Source: Xanthobacteraceae bacterium
GTDB lineage: Bacteria; Pseudomonadota; Alphaproteobacteria; Rhizobiales; Xanthobacteraceae
DNA: 6,218 bases
Direction: 5' to 3'
NCBI GenBank assembly: GCA_030043285.1
Contig: JASHXZ010000297.1
Location: forward strand, 1 to 6,218
The notes under the pieces were generated by a model. The model was not told the origin of the DNA, did not search any database, and worked only from the letters and a program-made list of their open reading frames with translations. A program made the position numbers and the translations under genes. Of the stretch, positions 1 through 4,710 are shown piece after piece (the first letter of the stretch is position 1; the number at the start of each line of letters is the position of its first letter).

Positions 1-403
1 ACTTGCCGTCCGGCGTCTGGAAATGCGGATCGTGCAGGACCTGCTGCACGAGGTCAGCAGTCGGCACGCCAAGCCGCATGCGTTGCGCCAGTTTATCGAG
101 CCCGGCCTCGGCCACCATTTGGCCGAGGACCTGGGCCGGCAGCCCAACCGCGTTCGCCTGGTCAGCGGTCAGCGGATGGCCGATTTGCTGGCTCACTTGC
201 TGCAGGCGTTCGTTGTAGGTCTGGCTGAACTGGTCGGCCGAGATCTCGACGCCGCCGATCTTGGCCAGATAGGACCGGCCGAAGCCGTTGAAAATATCGT
301 TGATGCCCCACAGCGCAAAAATGGCGGCCAACAGCGTCATGACGGCGCCCATGACGATGCGGCCGAGCCAAGTGGAGGAGGCCTGGCGGATACCTCGAAG
401 CAT
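1..403 (-). CDS. ppiD: PpiD/SurA-type periplasmic folding factor, N-terminal part (truncated by window edge)
   Basis: The minus strand is open from an ATG at 403-401 to the window edge, giving 134 codons. The protein begins MLRGIRQASSTWLGR. A single hydrophobic segment at about residues 15-33 (ends FALWGIND) would act as an inner-membrane anchor. It is followed by a SurA-N-like helical domain with the features KIGGVEIS (48-55), then a Q-rich helix around 58-75 and LTADQANAVGLPAQVL (78-93). This short N-terminal anchor plus SurA_N domain is the layout of PpiD-type proteins, which help fold proteins at the periplasmic face of the membrane. The parvulin domain expected further on lies outside the window, so isomerase activity cannot be judged. 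Two adjacent in-frame ATGs at 457-455 and 454-452 would add 18 or 17 residues. I chose 403 because MLRGIR directly before the anchor is the form I recall for relatives, but no clear ribosome binding site decides it. The gene is divergent from tpiA. Confidence 0.85.
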   Translation of the reverse strand, partial: MLRGIRQASSTWLGRIVMGAVMTLLAAIFALWGINDIFNGFGRSYLAKIGGVEISADQFSQTYNERLQQVSQQIGHPLTADQANAVGLPAQVLGQMVAEAGLDKLAQRMRLGVPTADLVQQVLHDPHFQTPDGK

Positions 404-569
404 GCGGTTCCAGCGTGGTGAGTGATGTTCGCCTGCCGGGCGAATGCGGCGCATCATAGGGACCGCCGCACCGCGCCGCAATCGGCGCAAAAGGACAGGT
501 AAAACGTCTCTTTTCGCGGTGCAATCGGTCTGGTAACGGCTCATTGTCGCATTTTTGAGGCTTTGTACG
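404..569. promoter_or_regulatory. Divergent intergenic region between the ppiD-like gene and tpiA
   Basis: This 166-base gap separates two genes that point away from each other, so it should contain the promoters of both. It includes a relatively A/T-containing stretch around 488-520 between GC-rich flanks. I could not find a convincing -35/-10 pair on either strand. If the ppiD-like gene starts at the upstream ATG pair (457/454), the gap shrinks to about 112 bases. The assignment rests on gene orientation, not on a recognised motif. Confidence 0.4.
557..560 (+). promoter_or_regulatory. Ribosome binding site that decides the tpiA start
   Basis: GAGG lies 9 bases before the ATG at 570. An in-frame TTG at 555 would overlap this site, so the longer form with five extra residues (MRLCT) is unlikely. 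The ATG at 570 also puts the family's N-terminal VAGNWKMNG at its usual position. Confidence 0.65.
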
Positions 570-1310
570 ATGGCGCGGCGCCCGCTGGTGGCAGGCAATT
601 GGAAAATGAACGGGCTGTTGGCCTCGGTCGCCGAGCTGCAAAAGATCGCGGCCGGGGCTGAAAAGCTCGCCAATGTCGACGTGATGGTGTGCCCGCCGGC
701 AACGCTGCTCGCCGGTTTCGCCGCCGCGGCCCGCGGCTCGCGTGTCGCGATCGGCGCCCAGGATTGTCACGCCCGCCCCGCCGGCGCCTTCACGGGCGAT
801 ATTTCAGCCGAAATGCTCAAGGACGCCGGTGCGCAGGCCGTTATCGTCGGCCATTCCGAGCGCCGCCACTATCATGGCGAGACCGACCCCATGGTAAGGG
901 ACAAGGCGCTGGCCGCGCGACGGGCGGGACTTTTGGCGATTGTCTGTGTCGGCGAGACGCAGGCGGAGCGCGACGCGGGTCATGCCCGCGCGGTAGTCCG
1001 CATGCAGCTTGACGGCTCGCTGCCGGATGGCACTCCGGATTTTACCATTGCCTACGAGCCGGTCTGGGCCATCGGTTCTGGACTGACGCCGACGGCTGGC
1101 GACGTGGCCGACATGCACGGCTTCATTCGCCAGATGCTGTCGGCCCGCTATGGCGAGGCGGCGCAGCAAACGCGCATTCTCTATGGTGGCTCGGTGAAGC
1201 CGAGCAATGCGGCGGAACTGTTGGCGGTCGACAACGTCGATGGCGCGCTCGTCGGCGGCGCCAGCCTCAAAGCCGACGAATTCTTGCCGATCGCCCGCGT
1301 TTACGGCTGA
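570..1310 (+). CDS. tpiA: Triosephosphate isomerase
   Basis: This enzyme interconverts dihydroxyacetone phosphate and glyceraldehyde 3-phosphate in cytosolic glycolysis and gluconeogenesis. The 246-residue product matches the usual length of about 250. All catalytic elements are visible: Asn10 and Lys12 in AGNWKMNG, the electrophilic His95 in VGHSERR, the base Glu163 in [11 protein letters not shown] (which also carries the flexible loop 6), and the phosphate-binding glycines in [10 protein letters not shown] (205-214) and ALVGGASL (226-233). The ATG at 570 is preferred over a TTG at 555 because a GAGG ribosome binding site sits 9 bases upstream. It is divergent from the ppiD-like gene. In related alphaproteobacteria tpiA is, from memory, usually followed by secG; here a dehydrogenase operon follows. 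No frameshift or missing residue is seen. Confidence 0.98.
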   Translation: MARRPLVAGNWKMNGLLASVAELQKIAAGAEKLANVDVMVCPPATLLAGFAAAARGSRVAIGAQDCHARPAGAFTGDISAEMLKDAGAQAVIVGHSERRHYHGETDPMVRDKALAARRAGLLAIVCVGETQAERDAGHARAVVRMQLDGSLPDGTPDFTIAYEPVWAIGSGLTPTAGDVADMHGFIRQMLSARYGEAAQQTRILYGGSVKPSNAAELLAVDNVDGALVGGASLKADEFLPIARVYG

Positions 1311-1322
1311 AGCGCCGCCGCG

Positions 1323-1339
1323 GCCGTGCCGACGGCTTT
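1323..1339 (+). terminator. Possible weak intrinsic terminator after tpiA
   Basis: A 5-bp stem GCCGT / ACGGC with a 4-base loop starts 13 bases after the tpiA stop. It is followed by TTT and then a broken T-containing tract (TTTGCGCCTTTCT). The stem is short and the T run is interrupted, so at best it terminates partially. Read-through from tpiA into the dehydrogenase genes remains possible. Confidence 0.3.
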
Positions 1340-1345
1340 GCGCCT

Positions 1346-1374
1346 TTCTGAAGACACCATCTTTGGTCTATTCT
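1346..1374 (+). promoter_or_regulatory. Very weak promoter candidate before the dehydrogenase operon
   Basis: TTCTGA and TATTCT are spaced 17 bases apart, in the least GC-rich part of the tpiA/small-subunit gap. They match the sigma-70 consensus at 3 of 6 and 4 of 6 positions. Such matches arise often by chance. The position, about 50 bases before the first operon start and after the possible terminator, is reasonable, but the motif alone does not establish a promoter. Confidence 0.2.
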
Positions 1375-1392
1375 TCCGGCAAAGCACGACAA

Positions 1393-1414
1393 GTGCCGCG
1401 CAACGCTGCGGTAC
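1393..1414 (+). repeat. Imperfect inverted repeat directly upstream of the operon's first ribosome binding site
   Basis: GTGCCGC (1393-1399) and GCGGTAC (1408-1414) can pair over 7 positions, with one G-T wobble, around an 8-base loop. The second arm ends on the base before the GGGAGG ribosome binding site at 1415-1420. It could be an RNA hairpin that affects translation of the first small subunit, or an operator half-site pair. In DNA this GC-rich it may also be chance. Confidence 0.35.
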
Positions 1415-1420
1415 GGGAGG
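1415..1420 (+). promoter_or_regulatory. Strong ribosome binding site that fixes the first small-subunit start
   Basis: GGGAGG lies 5 bases before the ATG at 1426. The reading frame stays open upstream into tpiA, so this site is what selects the start. It also places the twin-arginine signal at the protein's N-terminus. The ATG at 1421 is in another frame. Confidence 0.8.
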
Positions 1421-1425
1421 ATGCC

Positions 1426-2142
1426 ATGGCCGGGGAAACGATTCCACGCCGGAAATTTTTGTGGGGCGCCGGATTGGCCGGTACGGCGGTAGCGACCGGC
1501 GTGGCGCCGGCCGCCGCGGAGAACGCGGCGCCCGCTGCGGCGCAAGCGGCTGCCGTCGCGCCCGCGCCGGAGCCGCTTCTGACTCTGACGCCGACCGAGC
1601 ACGCTTTCGTCGTCGCTGCCGTCGATACGCTCATTCCCGCCGACACCCTGTCGCCGTCGGGCAGCGCGTGCGGTGTGGCAACGTTTATCGATCGGCAGCT
1701 GGCGGGAGCTTACGGCAACGGCGCGCGGCTCTATCGCGACGGTCCGTTCCACAAGGCCAAGCCCGAACTCGGCTACCAGCTGCCGCTCAATCCGCGCGAA
1801 TTTTTCCGCGCCGGCATCGCCGCGGCGAACGAATGGTCGCGCAAGACCTACGGCAAGGATTTCGACCGCCTGCCGGAGACCGCCCGCGAAGCCGCGCTCA
1901 AGAGCATGGAAGCCGGCAAGGCCGAGTTCGCCGGCTCTTCCAGCCGCGGCTTCTTCAACGCGCTCCTTCAGATCGCGATGGAAGGCTTTTTCGCCGACCC
2001 GATCTATGGCGGCAACCGCGACATGGCCTCATGGAAGATGGTCGGTTATCCGGGCCTGCCGGCGACCTATCGCGACGACATCAAAAAATATTTCGGCAAG
2101 AAATACGACAAGCCGCCCCGCTCGATCGCGGATTTTTCTTAA
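1426..2142 (+). CDS. Gluconate 2-dehydrogenase subunit 3-family protein, Tat-exported small subunit (copy A)
   Basis: The 238-residue protein starts with a twin-arginine signal: PRRKFLWGAG at residues 7-16, then a hydrophobic stretch and an Ala/Pro-rich linker to about residue 50. The folded part resembles the gluconate 2-dehydrogenase subunit 3 family. Visible landmarks are TEHAFVVAAVDTLIPAD (57-73), ATFIDRQLAG (85-94), SRKTYG (138-143) and DPIYGGNR (191-198). In this family the small subunit has no known catalytic centre; it partners a GMC flavoprotein and carries the Tat signal for the complex. The large-subunit gene follows after 21 bases, which supports co-translation. Frame and length are intact. 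It has a single Cys82 where copy B has a Cys pair. It ends in PRSIADFS, as copy B does. Membership is recognised from motifs; the substrate of the complex is unknown. Confidence 0.88.
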   Translation: MAGETIPRRKFLWGAGLAGTAVATGVAPAAAENAAPAAAQAAAVAPAPEPLLTLTPTEHAFVVAAVDTLIPADTLSPSGSACGVATFIDRQLAGAYGNGARLYRDGPFHKAKPELGYQLPLNPREFFRAGIAAANEWSRKTYGKDFDRLPETAREAALKSMEAGKAEFAGSSSRGFFNALLQIAMEGFFADPIYGGNRDMASWKMVGYPGLPATYRDDIKKYFGKKYDKPPRSIADFS

Positions 2143-2151
2143 AGTCATTCC

Positions 2152-2161
2152 GGGGAGGGAG
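2152..2161 (+). promoter_or_regulatory. Strong ribosome binding site for large subunit A
   Basis: GGGGAGGGAG lies in the 21-base gap after the small-subunit stop. Its GGAGG core ends 5 bases before the ATG at 2164. This is a near-complete anti-Shine-Dalgarno match and suggests high translation of the flavoprotein. Confidence 0.75.
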
Positions 2162-2163
2162 AT

Positions 2164-3939
2164 ATGGCCATCACGCTCAAAGAAACCGATGCGGTCGTCG
2201 TCGGCATGGGCTGGACCGGATCGATCCTGGCCCGCGAACTGACCAAGGCCGGACTCAACGTGGTCGGGCTCGAACGCGGCGCCAAGCGCATGCCGCGCGA
2301 GAATTTCACCGTTCCCTCTGTACGCGACGATCTCAAATACGCGGTGCGCCAGGAGCTGTTCCAGGACGCGCAGCTGGAAACCGTGACGGTGCGCCACGCG
2401 CCGGGCGAGACCGCGCTGCCGATCCGGCGGCTCGGCTCATTCCTGCCCGGCACCGATTTGGGCGGCGCCGGCGCGCACTGGAACGGCATGACGTGGCGCT
2501 GGTTGCCGAGCGATCACAAGCTGCGTTCGCATCTGACCGAGCGCTACGGCAAAAACGCCATCCCGCCGGAAATGACCATCGAGGACTTTCCGGTATCGTA
2601 TGACGAGCTGGAGCCGTTCTACGACAAGTTCGAGAAATTATGCGGCGTATCCGGCAAGGCCGGCAATCTGCGTGGCCAAATCATCGATGGCGGCAATGTG
2701 TTCGAAGGCCGGCGGCAGAACGATTATCCGAACCCGCCGCTCACCCGCAGCATGGCCGGCGATATCATGGACAAGGCCGCGCGCAGCCTCGGCTATCACC
2801 CGTTTCCGTGCCCGTCGAGCAACGCCAGCCAGACCTATACCAATCCGGAGGGCATGACGCTCGGCGCCTGCGAGTATTGCGGCCACTGCGAGCGTTTCGG
2901 CTGCGAGGCCAACGCCAAGGCGTCGCCCAACGTCTGCATCCTGCCGGCGCTTCTTGCCGATCAAAAATTCGAGCTGCGCAATTACGCCCAGGTCCGCGAG
3001 CTGGTCTATGACAAGGCGGCGCGGAAGGTGCGGGCGGTGCGTTATGTGGATACCCGCAGCGGCGAGGAATACGAGCAGCCGGCCGGGCTTGTGATCCTCG
3101 GCGCCTATGTGTTCAACAACGTGCTGCTCATGCTTACCGCCGGCATCGGCGAGCCGTACGATTACCAGACCGGCAAGGGCGCGGTCGGCAGGAACTACTG
3201 CTATCAGGTGAGCGGCAACAGCGTTGCGGTGTTCTTCGCCGACAAGGAAATCAATCCGTTCATGGCGGCCGGCGCCCATGGTGTGCTGATCGACGACTTC
3301 AACGGCGATAACTTCGATCACGGCGGGCTCGGCTTCTTCGGTGGCGCCTGGATCCAGGGCGGCACGACCAATGGCCGTCCGATCCTCACCCGGCCGGTGC
3401 CGCCCGGCACGCCGCGCTGGGGCCGCGAATGGAAAGAGGCGACGGCGAAGTGGTACAATCACGCGTTTGGCATCGGCGCTTCCGGCTGCAATTACGCGCA
3501 CCGCGAAAATTTCCTCGATCTCGATCCGACGTATCGCGATGCGCTCGGCCGGCCGCTCATCCGCATGTCGTATAATTTCCGCGATAACGACTACAAGCTC
3601 GCGGAATATCTCGGCGGCGTGCTGGAGCGGCTCGGCCGCGCCATGAATCCGACAATCATGGGCAAGGTGAACGTCAAGCGCGGCGACTATAACGTCGTGC
3701 CGTATCAGTCGACCCATAACACCGGCGGCACCATGAGCGGCGCCGATCCGAAGACCAGCGCCGTCAACCGCTACCTGCAGGCCTGGGACGCCGACAATCT
3801 GTTCGTCATGGGCGCCTCGGTGTTCCCGCAGAACACCGCGTATAATCCGACCGGTGTGGTCGGCGCGCTGGCCTACTGGTCGGCGCACGCGATCACGACC
3901 CAATATCTCAAAAGCCCCGGGCCGCTCGTTCACGCCTGA
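2164..3939 (+). CDS. GMC-family flavoprotein dehydrogenase, large catalytic subunit (copy A)
   Basis: The 591-residue protein is complete. It opens with a Rossmann FAD-binding fold: DAVVVGMGWTGS (9-20) gives GxGxxG, and Glu37 in GLERG should bind the adenosine ribose. GGAGAHWNG (100-108) matches the GG-x3-HW motif whose His carries covalent flavin in pyranose 2-oxidase. Cys236, 239, 242 and 247 (CEYCGHCERFGC) form a cluster that could hold an iron-sulfur centre, as known in related FAD-glucose and fructose dehydrogenases. The GMC C-terminal domain has the catalytic His518 in STHNTGG and Asn561 in NPTGVVG. There is no signal peptide, so export probably depends on the Tat signal of the preceding small subunit. 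By family it oxidises a sugar, sugar acid, polyol or glycoside in the periplasm and passes electrons to a cytochrome c or quinone. Gluconate 2-dehydrogenase-like and glucoside 3-dehydrogenase-like functions are both possible. Confidence 0.9.
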   Translation: MAITLKETDAVVVGMGWTGSILARELTKAGLNVVGLERGAKRMPRENFTVPSVRDDLKYAVRQELFQDAQLETVTVRHAPGETALPIRRLGSFLPGTDLGGAGAHWNGMTWRWLPSDHKLRSHLTERYGKNAIPPEMTIEDFPVSYDELEPFYDKFEKLCGVSGKAGNLRGQIIDGGNVFEGRRQNDYPNPPLTRSMAGDIMDKAARSLGYHPFPCPSSNASQTYTNPEGMTLGACEYCGHCERFGCEANAKASPNVCILPALLADQKFELRNYAQVRELVYDKAARKVRAVRYVDTRSGEEYEQPAGLVILGAYVFNNVLLMLTAGIGEPYDYQTGKGAVGRNYCYQVSGNSVAVFFADKEINPFMAAGAHGVLIDDFNGDNFDHGGLGFFGGAWIQGGTTNGRPILTRPVPPGTPRWGREWKEATAKWYNHAFGIGASGCNYAHRENFLDLDPTYRDALGRPLIRMSYNFRDNDYKLAEYLGGVLERLGRAMNPTIMGKVNVKRGDYNVVPYQSTHNTGGTMSGADPKTSAVNRYLQAWDADNLFVMGASVFPQNTAYNPTGVVGALAYWSAHAITTQYLKSPGPLVHA

Positions 3940-3954
3940 CAAGACAAACAAGAC

Positions 3955-3966
3955 GAGGAAGGAAGA
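3955..3966 (+). promoter_or_regulatory. Ribosome binding site that supports a GTG start for small subunit B
   Basis: GAGGAAGGAAGA fills the short gap after large subunit A, and its GGAAG part ends 6 bases before GTG at 3972. No in-frame ATG lies close by. The next in-frame ATG would remove the whole Tat signal, so GTG is the supported start. Confidence 0.75.
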
Positions 3967-3971
3967 CCGCC

Positions 3972-4697
3972 GTGACCGAAGAAACGATTCCACGCCGCCG
4001 CTTTTTGCTAGGAGCAGGGATTGCCGGCACCGCGGTCGCGACCGGCTTCAATCAAACCGAGCCGGCAGCCGCGCAGGCTGCGGCTCCTGCTGCCGGTGCA
4101 GCAGCGCCGGCAGTGGCGCAGCCCGAGCCGTTGCTTGCTCTCAACGAGACTGAGCATGCCTTCGTCGTCGCCGCGGTCGACATGCTCATACCCGCTGACG
4201 AACTATCGCCCTGCGGCAGCGACTGCGGCATTGCAACGTTCATCGACCGCCAACTCGCCAGCGCGTGGGGCGGTGGCGCCAAGATGTATCGGTCGGGACC
4301 GTTCCGCAAAGGCAAACCCGAACAGGGCTATCAATTGGCGCTCACTCCGGCCGAGTTCTTTTCGGCAGGCATTGTCGCCGCCAATGCCTGGTCGCGCAAG
4401 ACCTATGGCCACGACTTCGATCGGCTCGATCCGGACCACCGTGTCGAGGCGCTCAAAGCCATGCAGGACGGCAAGGCGGAGTTCGCCGATTTCAGCTCGC
4501 GGGCGTTTTTCGCCCGCCTGTTGGCGATCACCATGGAGGGCTTTTTCTCGGATCCGATTTACGGCGGCAACCGCAACAAGGCTGGCTGGCGCATGATCGG
4601 CTTCCCCGGCCTGCCCGCCACCTACATCAATCTGTACGAGGAGTACCGCGATAAGCCTTACGTCGTCGAACCGCGCTCGATTGCCGATTTTTCGTAA
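3972..4697 (+). CDS. Gluconate 2-dehydrogenase subunit 3-family protein, Tat-exported small subunit (copy B)
   Basis: This 241-residue protein starts at GTG. It is a paralogue of the 1426-2142 product and aligns without gaps from residue 51 to the end (offset 3); by eye roughly two thirds of residues are identical there. The Tat signal PRRRFLLGAG (7-16) and the following AGTAVATG are almost the same as in copy A. The Ala/Pro-rich linker (about 26-50) is the least conserved part. Family landmarks are EHAFVVAAVDMLIPAD (61-76), ATFIDRQLAS (88-97), SRKTYG (141-146) and DPIYGGNR (194-201). Its likely role is the Tat-carrying partner of the following GMC dehydrogenase, whose ATG begins 13 bases after this stop. 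It has Cys81 and Cys85 (CGSDC), which could form a disulfide in the periplasm; copy A has Ser at the first position. It ends in PRSIADFS. Confidence 0.88.
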   Translation: MTEETIPRRRFLLGAGIAGTAVATGFNQTEPAAAQAAAPAAGAAAPAVAQPEPLLALNETEHAFVVAAVDMLIPADELSPCGSDCGIATFIDRQLASAWGGGAKMYRSGPFRKGKPEQGYQLALTPAEFFSAGIVAANAWSRKTYGHDFDRLDPDHRVEALKAMQDGKAEFADFSSRAFFARLLAITMEGFFSDPIYGGNRNKAGWRMIGFPGLPATYINLYEEYRDKPYVVEPRSIADFS

Positions 4698-4704
4698 GAG
4701 GAGA
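4696..4704 (+). promoter_or_regulatory. Ribosome binding site for large subunit B that overlaps the upstream stop
   Basis: AAGAGGAGA begins within the small-subunit TAA (4695-4697), and its GGAG core ends 7 bases before ATG 4711. This overlap favours translational coupling, so that the two subunits are made in matching amounts. Confidence 0.75.
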
Positions 4705-4710
4705 CGCGTC

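Larger units (their letters stand above)
1426..3939 (+). repeat. Dehydrogenase module copy A (small + large subunit)
   Basis: This two-gene unit is paralogous to the unit starting at 3972. Gene order, orientation, tight spacing and protein sequence match over the full shared length. The starts of corresponding genes are displaced by 2546 and 2547 bases. The copies are diverged, not identical, so the duplication is old or the copies were acquired separately. Confidence 0.85.

Noticed and set aside
496..524. Minus-strand promoter TTGCAC / TACCTG with 17-base spacing for the ppiD-like gene
   Set aside because: Only 3 of 6 and 2 of 6 consensus matches, not better than chance.
555..569. TTG start for tpiA adding five residues
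   Set aside because: It overlaps the GAGG ribosome binding site, and the ATG at 570 gives normal family length.
162..770. Minus-strand open frame across the ppiD/tpiA intergenic region
   Set aside because: It overlaps both the ppiD-like gene in another frame and the start of tpiA, and has no recognisable domain.
1207..1425. Upstream extension of small subunit A into tpiA
   Set aside because: The frame is open, but the extension overlaps tpiA, would bury the Tat signal, and ignores the GGGAGG site before the ATG at 1426.
1326..2603. 425-codon open frame on the plus strand spanning small subunit A and the start of large subunit A
   Set aside because: It is a frame-shifted shadow, very rich in Arg and low-complexity runs, and it overlaps two well-supported genes.
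3940..3971. Possible terminator or promoter between modules A and B
   Set aside because: The 32-base gap is purine-rich and contains only a ribosome binding site; no stem-loop or -35/-10 pair is seen.
2638..3993. Long antisense open frame (451 codons) across large subunit A
   Set aside because: It lies opposite a clearly recognisable GMC gene in GC-rich DNA, where strong third-position bias removes stops on the other strand. Its translation shows no recognisable domain.
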